From: Gemmatimonadota bacterium
GTDB lineage: Bacteria > Gemmatimonadota > Gemmatimonadetes > Longimicrobiales > Gaopeijiaceae
Length of the DNA stretch: 46,945 nucleotides
Direction of reading: 5' to 3'
NCBI GenBank assembly: GCA_028873825.1
Contig: JAPPNM010000118.1
Span: 1-46,945 of the forward strand
The notes beneath the pieces are model-generated. The model was not told where the DNA came from. It was given only the letters and a program-made list of their open reading frames with translations, and did not search any database. Made by a program: the position numbers and the translations under genes. The number at the start of each line of letters is the position of its first letter. Position 1 is the stretch's first letter. Positions 7,699 through 16,617 of this stretch are shown here, piece by piece.

Positions 7699-10056
7699 TC
7701 ACGAGACCGGCGGCCGCTCCCGTTTCTTCACCACGAACAGTCCCTCTCTCCCGGAGGTCACCACTACGATGCCCGATTCGAAGAACGGGTAGTTGCTCCA
7801 CGAGCCGTTCATCGAGGGAAAGTCCTCGCCCGGAACCGTGTCGAAGAAGCCGACCTGGCGAGGGTTCTCCGGGTCCGCAACGTCGAACACGCGCAGTCCG
7901 CTGTTGTAGTTGGACTGGTACATCAGGTCGCCCACTATGTAGAGGTTGTGGTCGCTCGCCGTGTTGTCGGAGAAGAACTCCCTCGCGATCTGCGGATCGT
8001 CCAGATCCTTGACGTCCCAGATCAGGGTCCGGGTGTTCGGCACCATGCCGCGCACTTCGTCCAGCTCGTCGTTCATGAAGAAGTACGCCTGGTCCTCGGT
8101 GAGCCACCCCTGGTGCGAGTACGCCTCGTTGGGGTAGTCGCCCACCGAGAGCGCGACGGGGTTCCCCCTGTCGGTCACGTCGGCGATGCTGAGGCGGTTC
8201 TCGTTGGCGCCGAAGCAGATCTCCTTGCCCCTGTGCTCCTCGTCGGGTCCCCTGTAGGTGACGCACTGGGCGTCGTGCGTGTACCCGGTGCCGCGCCTGC
8301 CCGTGCCCGGGTCGGCGAAACACCCGGCGAAAGCGGGGTTTCGGGGATCCGCGATGTCGATCATGTGGAGGCCTCCGCCGCAGGTGTCGCCCCCTCCGCT
8401 GCTGCCGACGGCGTAGGCGACTCCGGCCTCTTCGTTGATCACGATGTTGTGGACGCTGCTGACGCGGTCGTAGCGCGCGTCCTCGTCGAAGGTGAGCATG
8501 CTTCCCGCGAAGTCGCGCAGGCGAGTGAGATCGAACACCTGCATGCCGTGGCCCGGCGCGCCGTCCGAGACCACGAACATGTGGTTCTCGTAGACCTTCA
8601 TGTCGCGCCAGGTCGACCCCCGCACTCCCTCGGGCTTGGGGAGGTTGCCCACCACGACCGGGTTGGCCGGATCGGTGACGTCCACGAACGAAGCGCCGTC
8701 CATGCGCCCGACCAGCGCATAGTCGCGCCCGGTCTCCGGATCCGTCCATCCCCAGACGTCGTTGAGGCGGGCGCCGCGTTCGCCGCCCAGATCCGCGACC
8801 GGTACGAAGGAGACTAGGTCCATGCCCTCGCAGGCGAAGACCGAGGCCGCGCCCTCCGAGCAGTCGACCTTGCCCCCGACGACGGCGTCGTAGCCCGCGA
8901 TCTCGGAGAAGATCGAGGCGCCGTCGCCCCAGCCGTCGCCCTCCCGCTCGAAGATCAGCGCCGTCCCGGCTCCGTAGTCGTCCCCGGGCATCCCCGATAC
9001 GAGCACGCCGCCGCCCTGGGCCACGACGCTGCCCACGCCGTCGCCGGACGCCGGTTCGGGCGCGTCGATCCGGGTGACCGAGCTCCACGCTCCGTCGCCG
9101 CCCGGCGCGAATTCGTAGATCGCGCCGCGCCGGGAGTGCGCGCCGGGCGCTCCCACCCACAACGTCGCGCCGTCGGTCGCCATCGACGACCCGAACATGT
9201 CGCGAGCGCCCCCGTCGAAGGCGGCGAGGCGGCCGGTTTCGACCCACTCGCCCTCCTCGCGCGCGAAAGACACCACCGCGCCCGGCTCCGGCGCGCCGAA
9301 CGGACCGCCCGCAGCCACGAAAACACGCTCGCCCACGACCAGCGCGCCCGTGCCGAAAAAGGACCTCGGCCCGCCGTCGCCGCCCAGCTCACCCGTCATG
9401 GCCCACTCCTCGGGCCCGGCTTCAAATACGTACGCCGCCCCGGCCGCTGAGTCCGCCCCGGGCGCGCCGACGACCAGCATCTCACCCGAGAGGGCGAGCG
9501 AGCCGCCGAAGCCCGTGTTCTCCTCGCCGCTCGGAGACTCCAGCACGGCTTCCCGAGTCCACGCGCCGTTCGCGTGCCGGAAGAGGAACACGAGGCTCGC
9601 GCCTCCTCGCGGAAAACCCGCGCTCAGTGCGGCCAAGTCCCCGCCGAGGGCCGCGGCGCCGCCCACCGACATCCCTTCGGGCAGGCCCTCCGGAGCTATC
9701 GTCCCGTCGTGGCGCCACTCCGACCCCGCCCTCGCAAAGGAGTGGACCGCGCCGCTCGGCGGCCGGGACGCGCTCCTGGACGTTATCAGCAGACGGTCTC
9801 CCGAAACCGCCATGGCGCTCCCGAAGCCGTCGCCTTCGGAAGGCTCCGGAGCCGTGATCCTGCCGGTCTCCGTCCAGCCGTCTCCGCCTCGCGCGTACAC
9901 GTACACCGCGCCCCCGCCGGGGGAGCGGGCCTCGGCCACCAGAATCTGGTCGCCGACCACCGCGACGCTGCCTCCAAAGGACTGCGCCCGGAGCGACCCG
10001 GTGAGCAGACCCGTTGCCGCCAGCGCCAGGACAACGTTCGCCGATCTGTTTCTCAT
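7699..10056 (-). CDS. Secreted choice-of-anchor B/LVIVD propeller protein with FG-GAP blades
   Basis: About 785 residues. A signal peptide (ANVVLALAATGLLTGSLRAQ) is followed by an N-terminal half made of repeats like FGSAMAVSGDRLLI and FGGSLALSGEMLVVGAPG. These are FG-GAP_2-type blades. The C-terminal half has LVIVD-like repeats (SFVDVTDPANPVVVGNLP, IDIADPRNPAFAGCF, RVFDVADPENPRQVGFF) together with THDAQCV and SDHNLY. This pattern is that of 'choice-of-anchor B' family proteins of bacterial surfaces. The ATG at 10056 has GGAACGGGAAC upstream. The function of the family is not known to me; a surface structural or binding role is inferred. Confidence 0.8.
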   Translation of the reverse strand: MRNRSANVVLALAATGLLTGSLRAQSFGGSVAVVGDQILVAEARSPGGGAVYVYARGGDGWTETGRITAPEPSEGDGFGSAMAVSGDRLLITSRSASRPPSGAVHSFARAGSEWRHDGTIAPEGLPEGMSVGGAAALGGDLAALSAGFPRGGASLVFLFRHANGAWTREAVLESPSGEENTGFGGSLALSGEMLVVGAPGADSAAGAAYVFEAGPEEWAMTGELGGDGGPRSFFGTGALVVGERVFVAAGGPFGAPEPGAVVSFAREEGEWVETGRLAAFDGGARDMFGSSMATDGATLWVGAPGAHSRRGAIYEFAPGGDGAWSSVTRIDAPEPASGDGVGSVVAQGGGVLVSGMPGDDYGAGTALIFEREGDGWGDGASIFSEIAGYDAVVGGKVDCSEGAASVFACEGMDLVSFVPVADLGGERGARLNDVWGWTDPETGRDYALVGRMDGASFVDVTDPANPVVVGNLPKPEGVRGSTWRDMKVYENHMFVVSDGAPGHGMQVFDLTRLRDFAGSMLTFDEDARYDRVSSVHNIVINEEAGVAYAVGSSGGGDTCGGGLHMIDIADPRNPAFAGCFADPGTGRRGTGYTHDAQCVTYRGPDEEHRGKEICFGANENRLSIADVTDRGNPVALSVGDYPNEAYSHQGWLTEDQAYFFMNDELDEVRGMVPNTRTLIWDVKDLDDPQIAREFFSDNTASDHNLYIVGDLMYQSNYNSGLRVFDVADPENPRQVGFFDTVPGEDFPSMNGSWSNYPFFESGIVVVTSGREGLFVVKKRERPPVS

Positions 10057-10139
10057 GTTCCCGTTCCGTAGGAAGTTGCAGGGTTCGATGCAGCCATTAA
10101 GGCTGGAACGATTCCGGCCGCATGACAAGGTGCCGAAGG

Positions 10140-11909
10140 TCAATCCGGCCGTCGCGCTTCCAGAGCTCCTTGAACGATGCGGCACGCCTCCTCCAGCCCC
10201 TCGGTCACCTTGTTCATGCGGCGCCGGACATCGGTCACGACGAAGCGAAACCGGTCGGGATCCTCCTCCATCATCGCCTCAAGCTCCGGCACCCTCGCCA
10301 GCTTGGGAATCGGAGCGCGCGGCGTGGCCGGATCGTGCTCGAAGCGCGGTCCCTCGGCGTACCCGACATGCACCAGAATCCGGCCCAGCCGGAGCAGCGC
10401 CTCGTTGGCGGCTTCGGGGGCCAGGCTTCCGTCCTCGACGCTCTCGTAGAAGGGACCGAGCAGTCGCACAAGGGCGTCGAACGCGGCGCGAACCGGGCCC
10501 AGGTTGAACTTCTTGCCGAGGATCTTGCTGATGCACGCCTCGTATCCCGCCAGCGCTTCTTCGAGTTCGGCCGCCGTCTCGCGGAAATCCAGCGGAACGA
10601 TCTCGTCGTTCAGGAAGCGGGCGATCGCGGCCAGGTAGACGCGGAGGTCGCGCTCGAGATTCTCGCGGTCGGCGATTTCGAGCCTGTCCGCCTCGGTGTG
10701 CCACGCGATGTCGCCTCCGCACCCTCCGACCGGATAGAAGCCCAACCGCTCCCGCTCCTCCTTCGGAATGTTCGAGAGCTGCATGAAGAACGAGGTGATC
10801 CCCAGCTCGTTGAAGGAGTAGTCCCCCGCCCGGAGGGGCCTCTGGCGTCCGGGCTCCACCCCGGCCGCCGCCCGGATCGCACCGCGACAGACCTCTCCCG
10901 CCTCGGCCATCCAAGCCACCTCGTCGTAGGCGGTGGCGCCCCGGCACCCCGGCGAATCGACGTTGACCGTCGCCACGCAGTGCCGGGACATTTCGAGGCC
11001 GAATCTGTCGGCGTACCAGGCCGATCCCGCGTATCCGCCGGTCGAGTGGGCGGGCCACCAGGCGATCCTCAGCGAGCGCAGGAGCTCGTCGCGGCGCTCG
11101 TGGAAGATGCGGGCGAGCTCCAGAAGCGTAGCGTCGCCGACCGCGTTGTCCCCGATCCCGATATCCCACGAGTCGTAGTGCCCGTGGGCGAGCACGAAGT
11201 CCTTGTCCCGGCCGTCGATCCGCGCGACGGGCAGCGGGCAGTCGTACCACCCCTCGTCCAGCTCCGCGCGAATGGTCACGCGGTCCAACCCGTCCTCGAT
11301 GGCCGCGACCAGCCGGTCGCCGTCGCGCCGGTCGATGGCGGCCACCGGCGTCGAGGGCCGTCGGTCGAGCTGGGATTCGCCGGGCGTTCCCCAGATCGTG
11401 GTGCAGCTCCCCCAGTGGACGCGGCTGCCCGGGTTGACGTACACCTGTCCGACCGCGCCCGCGGCCTCGAACCGGGCGACCGAAGCCGGCATCGGATAGC
11501 CTTCGGTGACCACGATGTTCCCGGCGATCTCCGGCGGCCGGGTTTCTCGCTCCGAATCCGGCGGTTCGGGTGCTTCGGCCGGCGGAGTGGCGGGAAGGTG
11601 GATCGGCCGCGCCGCGACCCCCCTCTTCGAGGTCGAAGCGGAAAAGGACGGCGGCTTCGCGGCGAAATCCTCGCCGGCCGCCCTGACCGAGGCGCCGCGC
11701 GGGATAGAGAGATACAGCTCCGGCTCCTCGACGGTGTGGGGAATGTCCAGGGCCTCGAGCCGGGAGGCGATGAAGTGAGCGGCCGCCCGTTCGTCCATCG
11801 AACCGGATTCCCTCACGAGGATGGAGAACCGTTGGATGAGGCTCCAGCCCAGGTCGAACGAGACGTCGTCAAGCAGGGTCTCGACCAGGCTGCTGGTGTT
11901 CTGGGACAT
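10140..11909 (-). CDS. M28-like zinc peptidase with PA domain, lacking the usual Glu pair
   Basis: A 589-residue protein without an evident signal peptide. Residues about 130-230 look like a protease-associated domain. The M28 core follows: HGHYDSW gives the zinc His, DNAVGDATLLELARI the bridging Asp, VNVDSPG another Asp and IAWHTEADRLE the last His. Where active members have adjacent Glu residues (catalytic base and zinc ligand, usually ...EE.G..GS), this protein reads WWPAHSTGGYAGS. It is therefore either a divergent or an inactive member. It lies 83 bp upstream of the propeller gene on the same strand. A GTTATCATAG stretch near 11945 may be part of its promoter. Confidence 0.8.
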   Translation of the reverse strand: MSQNTSSLVETLLDDVSFDLGWSLIQRFSILVRESGSMDERAAAHFIASRLEALDIPHTVEEPELYLSIPRGASVRAAGEDFAAKPPSFSASTSKRGVAARPIHLPATPPAEAPEPPDSERETRPPEIAGNIVVTEGYPMPASVARFEAAGAVGQVYVNPGSRVHWGSCTTIWGTPGESQLDRRPSTPVAAIDRRDGDRLVAAIEDGLDRVTIRAELDEGWYDCPLPVARIDGRDKDFVLAHGHYDSWDIGIGDNAVGDATLLELARIFHERRDELLRSLRIAWWPAHSTGGYAGSAWYADRFGLEMSRHCVATVNVDSPGCRGATAYDEVAWMAEAGEVCRGAIRAAAGVEPGRQRPLRAGDYSFNELGITSFFMQLSNIPKEERERLGFYPVGGCGGDIAWHTEADRLEIADRENLERDLRVYLAAIARFLNDEIVPLDFRETAAELEEALAGYEACISKILGKKFNLGPVRAAFDALVRLLGPFYESVEDGSLAPEAANEALLRLGRILVHVGYAEGPRFEHDPATPRAPIPKLARVPELEAMMEEDPDRFRFVVTDVRRRMNKVTEGLEEACRIVQGALEARRPD

Positions 11910-12273
11910 GGCCGTTACGGTGAGGAGGATGCGAACGCTCCCCTATGATAACGGGGGGCGCAATGCCCGCTTCGCCTTGGCCCGGATCCCCCCGTTAGCC
12001 AGGGCGCGCCGGACCCTCCCACGCGACACGGCGGCGGAGGCGCCCCGTGTTTCGGAGCACCTCCGCTCCCCGCTTCCCTGCGGAACCGGGAGCCCTGACC
12101 CACCGTGAGCGAACTCGCAGTCCGCGTCCGCCGGCAGCCGTGCCGCGACCGCTTCCGGGCCTGCCGCCAACCCAGGGAATTGTCGTTGTCGTTGCGGTGG
12201 CCGCCAACTTGACGCGCCCCGGGTCGAGACGCGCCGGCGGCCCGAGCGCTACGTGCCCCTACCCACCGGCCGG
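11910..12273. other. Gene-free gap
   Basis: This 364-bp region between the peptidase start and the end of the six-cysteine protein gene has no frame with a convincing ribosome site or protein-like composition. The short frames here are Arg/Gly/Ala-rich products of high GC. It probably carries the promoter of the peptidase gene. Confidence 0.5.
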
Positions 12274-12654
12274 CTAGCGGGCGGAGACACCCGTGACGGC
12301 CTGGACAGCGCACGCCGCCGTGTCTATGGTAAACGTTACGTAGCACGTCCACTCCCCGTACCACGGCAGATTCTCACCGCACTGGGAGAACGCATCTCGG
12401 GCCGCATCCAGGCAACCAAAAAAATCTTCCGTCGCGGTGCACCGGCGGGCATTTCCGCTCCTGTCCACACAATTCTGCGCGGTTGCCGGTTCCCCGAAGA
12501 CCGCCTCCGCAATCGACCGGGCGACACCCTCGAGGCGAGAGTCGGCAAGCGACGCCAGAGCGGGTGACACCGCCAGGATCGCCAGCGCCGCGACCGACGT
12601 CGCGAGTCGACCGATTCCGAACCTGCCCAGTTTCCTTCTAGTTCTGCACTTCAT
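12274..12654 (-). CDS. Small secreted six-cysteine protein
   Basis: A 126-residue protein. A basic N-terminus (KCRTRRKLGR) and a hydrophobic stretch (LATSVAALAILAVSPALAS) form a signal peptide. The mature part has six cysteines (NC, RC, GC, QC, TC, AC), an even number suited to three disulfides, and aromatic segments such as LPWYGEWTCYVTF. I chose ATG at 12654, with GGGAGCAG just upstream; the frame continues upstream without a better start. No family is recognised. It lies downstream of, and on the same strand as, the propeller-ATPase-permease operon, so it could be a cargo or target of that transporter, but a 414-bp gap separates them. Confidence 0.6.
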   Translation of the reverse strand: MKCRTRRKLGRFGIGRLATSVAALAILAVSPALASLADSRLEGVARSIAEAVFGEPATAQNCVDRSGNARRCTATEDFFGCLDAARDAFSQCGENLPWYGEWTCYVTFTIDTAACAVQAVTGVSAR

Positions 12655-12999
12655 GGTTCTGCTCCCAAGAAAAGGGCGGATAGTGATTCCGGCGGACCGT
12701 TTCCGCCGGTCCGCGTGCTTCGCGCACGCGCCTCCTCGCCGACCGGGCGACATCGTCACGAACCCACGTTCGACGCACCGGTTTCGTGACCAGCCGGTTC
12801 GCTGTCGAGGGGCGGCATTCCTCGGGGCGGTCCGCGGTGCGGTGGGGTCGGGTCGCGGCATCGGAACCTCATGGGAGTGACGGGTCGCTTCGATCGGGCG
12901 AGACCATCATGGGCTCTTGGCGCGGGCGCATACATGGCGATTCGGGACTGATTTCCGGACGCGGCTTTGCGGGACGGAGTCCGTGCCGGACCGGTAGGC

Positions 13000-13030
13000 T
13001 AGCGGTCCGTGGATAAAGCCGCCCGGGCTG
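13000..13030 (+). repeat. Dispersed repeat copy R2 (partial)
   Basis: The stretch GGTCCGTGGATAAAGCCGCC matches the left half of the repeat found at 18129 and 44114, and is bounded on both sides by CTAG. The right half (GCACCGAGAGCGGCG) is missing. It lies in the 12655-13068 gap, which holds no convincing gene, between the permease stop and the six-cysteine gene. Confidence 0.6.
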
Positions 13031-13068
13031 CTAGGGGTCGCCCGTAGGGACGGGTTCGGACCCGGCTT

Positions 13069-13806
13069 TCAGACGGACCGGCTCCACGAACCGGCGGCGA
13101 CGGCTCGCCGGATTCCGAACGCGCCGATACCGATCCAGACTGTCGCGTAGCAAAGGACCCGGAAGAGCGGGAGAAGAAGGTCGCTGCCCGCTTCCATTCC
13201 GCCGGGACCGCGCAGTTCGACCAGGGCCCGCCAAGGGAGCAGGACCCCGCGGGCGAACGGAAACCAGGGTTCGTCAGGTAACGACGGGTCCAGCAACGAC
13301 ACTAGCTCGAGCGCCATCGTGAAACCCACCAAGGCGACGGTGGCCGACCGGCCGAAGCCGGGAAGCGTGACCGAGAGACCGAAGCCTACGGAGGCGACGA
13401 CGAGCGACAGGAAGGCGGCGGGAACCAACGTGAGCATGGGACGCGCAACGGGCTCCCAGCCCAGCCGCAAGGCCACTGCCGTGACGATGCACACGCAGAC
13501 CAGCGACAAGACCACGGAGGTCGCGGCTCCCTCGACGAACCTCGCCAGGTAGAAGCGCGCGGGATCCACGGGTTTCTGAACCCACAACGGCATCAAGCCG
13601 CTCCTCAGGTCGGTGCCGACGGTCGTCAGCGCCAAGGGGATGCCGATCACGACGACAAGACGGGCGAAGGGGCCGTCGAGATTGCCGGAGCTGCGATCGA
13701 GGGCGAACGCCGCCGCGGCGGCGAGAGCCAGAACGAAGAGCGGGCGCCGCCGGGACCGGAGCAGGATCGCGATTCGGCCATGGAGCGGCAGGAGTCGTTC
13801 AGTCAT
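13069..13806 (-). CDS. ABC-2 type transporter permease
   Basis: A 245-residue membrane protein with about six hydrophobic segments, including LFVLALAAAAAFAL, LVVVIGIPLAL, ATSVVLSLVCVCIVTAVAL, LVPAAFLSLVVASVGFGLSV and VALVGFTMALELVSLL. It also has the TDLRSGLMPLWVQKPVDPARFYLARF loop that is usual in ABC-2 permeases, where it contacts the ATPase. Its ATG overlaps the ATPase stop (ATGA), so the two are coupled. The substrate is unknown. Confidence 0.8.
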   Translation of the reverse strand: MTERLLPLHGRIAILLRSRRRPLFVLALAAAAAFALDRSSGNLDGPFARLVVVIGIPLALTTVGTDLRSGLMPLWVQKPVDPARFYLARFVEGAATSVVLSLVCVCIVTAVALRLGWEPVARPMLTLVPAAFLSLVVASVGFGLSVTLPGFGRSATVALVGFTMALELVSLLDPSLPDEPWFPFARGVLLPWRALVELRGPGGMEAGSDLLLPLFRVLCYATVWIGIGAFGIRRAVAAGSWSRSV

Positions 13807-14546
13807 CGGTCCGATGCGGTCACCTCGGTCTCCAGACCGAGCCCCGCGGGGCCGTCGGGGCTCCATGCGCGGGCGGCCCGAGCGACACCGTCGTTGAGAA
13901 CGAAGACGCGGTCCGCCAGCCGCTCGACCTCCGGAAGTTCGTGGCTGGCGAAGAGGACGGTGGCGCCCCGTTCTCGCGCGGCCAGCATCTCGCGCCGCAG
14001 AGCCGCCCGAGAACGCACATCCAGTCCGGAAAACGGCTCGTCGAGCACCACGAGCGCCGGGTCGCCCGTCAGCGCGTACGCAAGTCCCAGCATGCGCCGG
14101 GTTCCCTTGGAGCACCTGTCGATCGGTTTCGAGAGGGTCGCCGCGTCGAACCCCGTTCTGGCGATCGCCGCCGAGAAGATCTCGGTGCGATTCCCCGCGA
14201 CCGACAGATCCGCGCCCCGGGCCAGCAGACCTCGGGGGGTCCATCCGCCGGGGAACACGCTGAGCTCCGGCAGATAGCCTATCCCGTGCCGCCGCCGGTA
14301 GTCCGCCGGCCGCAGCCCCGCGACACGGCACCTTCCCCGTTGGGGGCGGAGCAGACCCAGAACAACGCAAAACAACGTGGTCTTCCCTGCCCCGTTGGGG
14401 CCGACGATCGCCGTGATCCCACCCGGTTCCGCCGACATCGTAACGCCCCTGAGCACCGCACGGCGGCGGAATCCGGTTCCGTAGGAAGCGACCAGCTCGT
14501 CGAGGCTCACTTCCGCCGCCGGCGCCGTCGCGGCCTTAACGCTCAA
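13803..14546 (-). CDS. ABC transporter ATP-binding protein
   Basis: A 247-residue ATPase. Walker A is VGPNGAGKTT (about residue 48), the signature is the degenerate CSKGTRRM instead of LSGGQ, Walker B is ALVVLDEPFSGLD, and the switch His is in FASHEL. Degenerate signatures of the SKG.R type are common among ABC-2 exporters. The most plausible start is TTG at 14546, which overlaps the stop of the propeller gene (TTGA); no ATG or GTG lies near the start of the domain. It is the middle gene of the propeller-ATPase-permease operon. Confidence 0.85.
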   Translation of the reverse strand: MSVKAATAPAAEVSLDELVASYGTGFRRRAVLRGVTMSAEPGGITAIVGPNGAGKTTLFCVVLGLLRPQRGRCRVAGLRPADYRRRHGIGYLPELSVFPGGWTPRGLLARGADLSVAGNRTEIFSAAIARTGFDAATLSKPIDRCSKGTRRMLGLAYALTGDPALVVLDEPFSGLDVRSRAALRREMLAARERGATVLFASHELPEVERLADRVFVLNDGVARAARAWSPDGPAGLGLETEVTASDR

Positions 14547-15631
14547 GGGGCGTCCAACGGCCGGACCGCAATACGCATCCCTCCCAGATCCTCCCACCAC
14601 AGGAGAGCCGAGCTGCCGGCGGCAAACAGTCCCTCGGCGGCAGGAAGCGGAAACGCGACCGCCTCTCCCGAGGCCCCGCGCGTCACAAGCCGGAAGACTT
14701 CGATGCGCTCGGGCAGCGGCACCTGGTATGCGAGGCGGTCGCCGGCAACCAGAAAGACCCGGTTGAACGGCGGCAGGCGATCGCTCTCGACCAAGCGAGC
14801 CCCGCTCCTTCCAACACGCTCCCGCAGGCTCGCCGCGGCCTCTTCGAAGCCTTCCGGAAACGGCAGGCGCTCGATCCACTCGTGACAGATCCGGCCCGAC
14901 GCGCCGCCCCGCGGGCCGAACAGGCCGAGGCAGTCGTGCTCCGGCAACCCGAAGACGAAACCGCGCGGATGCGCGCCGATCACGGCCCACGCCATGCCCA
15001 GATCCACGACTCCGGGATCGCGGGCCCGAACCGCCAGCGTTCGCGCGGGTCCGTTGCGCGGCTCCTCGACGACCATCCACCCCATCGAGTCGGGGGTCGC
15101 GCAGTTCACCAGGAGGAGCAGGCCGGCCGAGAGCGACAACGCGTCCTTTACGACGCCGTGACCGCAACCGCCCAGCCGAATCGTTCGGTCGGCGATGTGG
15201 CCGCCGTCCATGCGGAACTCGTGTAGGACGCGGCCATCCACGACGACCAGGGTGTCGCCGTGAGCGGCGATCGCCGCAGGACGCCGAAACTCGCCCGGTC
15301 CCTCGCCCCCTCGGCCGAAGCTTCCGAGCAGGGATCCGAATTCGTCGAAGCGATGGACCTTCGCGCCGCGGCGATCCAGTACGAACCACATGCCCCGGTG
15401 AGCCGCGGCGTCGGTCACCGAGGCCACCTCGTCGAACAGCGGCGTCCCAGGCGGAGCCGCACCCCGACCGCGCTCCGCCGCCCGGGGCTTGCCGCCCACC
15501 GGCTCGGTGCGAGGACGACGCTCGGCACTCTCGACCGCCATCCATACCGGAATCGCGGCGGCCAGGACCGCCGCCCCCGCGATCAGGAGCGCACGCGGCC
15601 CTCTTCCTCGTTCCTTCCAATGCGCGGTCAT
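14543..15631 (-). CDS. Membrane-anchored 6-bladed beta-propeller protein
   Basis: A 362-residue protein. A basic N-terminus and one hydrophobic helix (ALLIAGAAVLAAAIPVWMAV) anchor it or act as an uncleaved signal. The rest is a propeller with the typical turn GSFGRGGEGPGEFRRP near residue 105, a motif of the 6-bladed propeller (NHL-like/TolB-like) proteins common in Bacteroidota and Gemmatimonadota. Several cysteines (GCGHG, NCATP, DCLG, ICHEW) could form disulfides. It is the first gene of an operon with an ABC ATPase and permease, which suggests it works with the exporter as a sensor or periplasmic partner; that role is inference. Confidence 0.7.
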   Translation of the reverse strand: MTAHWKERGRGPRALLIAGAAVLAAAIPVWMAVESAERRPRTEPVGGKPRAAERGRGAAPPGTPLFDEVASVTDAAAHRGMWFVLDRRGAKVHRFDEFGSLLGSFGRGGEGPGEFRRPAAIAAHGDTLVVVDGRVLHEFRMDGGHIADRTIRLGGCGHGVVKDALSLSAGLLLLVNCATPDSMGWMVVEEPRNGPARTLAVRARDPGVVDLGMAWAVIGAHPRGFVFGLPEHDCLGLFGPRGGASGRICHEWIERLPFPEGFEEAAASLRERVGRSGARLVESDRLPPFNRVFLVAGDRLAYQVPLPERIEVFRLVTRGASGEAVAFPLPAAEGLFAAGSSALLWWEDLGGMRIAVRPLDAP

Positions 15632-15920
15632 CGATCCGACGGCCCGCGCCGGCGGGGTTCCCTACGGTCAGGCGGTTCAAGCCGGGGTGCGCTCATGGAG
15701 AAGTCCCGGGAGCTGAAGGGCGGTTTCGCGAGTCACGCGAGACGACGTTAACCGCACCCGGCGGGCGCATCCATGTCAATTCGGGACAGATCTCCCGAAT
15801 CCGGATCTCAAGCGTTGACGGCTCCACGGGCCAGGCCCGAAACCCCCGGTTCAACGCCTCCCCGCCACCCCCGTCCCGCCTTCCGGCGGTCCGTGGCCGC
15901 CACCCGAGCGCCGAGACCCG

Positions 15921-16547
15921 CTACAGCCCCTTCAGCACCTCCAGGATGTCCTCGTTGGTCGGCCGCACCTTGTAGTCCACCTCCACGAAGCGGTACCGCA
16001 CCACCCCCTCCATGTCGATCACGTAGGTGGCGGGGTGCGGGAACGGCCGCTTGCTCGACGAGTCCTCGTTGAAGAGTCCGTAGCGGTCGATCACGGCGTG
16101 GTCCGGATCCGAGAGCATCACGAAGTCCGGCGGAACCGTGTCCTTCTTGGAGACCTTCCCGATCATCTTCTCCATCCCCTCGCGCTCGTCCACCGAGACG
16201 GTGACGATCTCCGTCTTGTCCTCGATCTCGTCGGGAAGCAGGGCTCTCAGCTCGCCGAGCTGACGGGCGCAGTACGGTCACCAGTGGCCCCGGTAGAAGA
16301 CCAGTACGACATTCTTCCGGCCCCGGTAGCCCGCCAGCTCCACCGCCTCCCCCGCGAACGAGGCCAGGGTGAAGTTCGGGGCCTCGCCGCCCACGGCCAC
16401 TCGTTCCAGGTCGGCGCGGGGCAGGTCGCGGCCGTCGGCGGGGCCCAGGGTCTGCGCGTTCAGGGCGGAGCCGGGCGCCCGCGCTCCGGCGAGGACGAGA
16501 AGCGCGGGCAGGCAGGCTGCGGCGAGCGGTCCGATCAAGGGTCTCAT
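15921..16547 (-). CDS. Peroxiredoxin-like (AhpC/TSA) selenoprotein candidate; in-frame TGA as Sec90
   Basis: A 208-residue thioredoxin-fold protein with a signal peptide (PLIGPLAAACLPALLVLAGARA). Residues about 50-88 give GEAPNFTLASFAGEAVELAG, then NVVLVFYRGHW. The next codon is TGA (16278-16280), then PYC, and the same frame continues with ARQLGELRALLPDEI to a TAG at 15921. Cys-containing relatives read FYRGHWCPYC at this point, so the TGA replaces exactly the peroxidatic Cys and would make a UPYC (Sec90-Cys93) redox centre. The downstream half keeps the fold (FVMLSDPDHAVIDRYGL, HPATYVIDMEGVVRYRF). A stem-loop 16247-16263 suits a bacterial SECIS. The alternative, a nonsense-mutated pseudogene, is less likely because the rest of the frame is intact. 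Predicted role: periplasmic peroxide or thiol-disulfide chemistry. No sel genes are in the window. Confidence 0.82.
16247..16263 (-). promoter_or_regulatory. SECIS-like hairpin downstream of the in-frame TGA
   Basis: On the coding strand UCAGCUC and GAGCUGA form a perfect 7-bp stem around a GGC loop. The loop begins 21 bases after the UGA, and its first two bases are G. A loop 16-37 bases from the UGA with a G among its first two bases is the general rule for bacterial SECIS elements, which recruit SelB. The hairpin lies within the coding sequence, as it must in bacteria. The triloop is at the short end of the allowed range. Confidence 0.6.
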
Positions 16548-16617
16548 GGGTCGTAGGTCTTTCCGGGCGAGAAGCCGGTTCGAGGTTCATTGCGGTTCGG
16601 AACGGAGAGCAGAGCGA

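Noticed and set aside
13803-15680. A 625-residue fusion of the ATPase with upstream sequence
   Set aside because: The upstream part is an alternative frame of the propeller gene; the coupled TTG at 14546 explains the ATPase.
15921-16547. Two separate small genes (16278-16547 and 15921-16193) or a pseudogene
   Set aside because: The two parts are in one frame and join exactly across a TGA at the catalytic Cys codon, so one selenoprotein gene explains them better.
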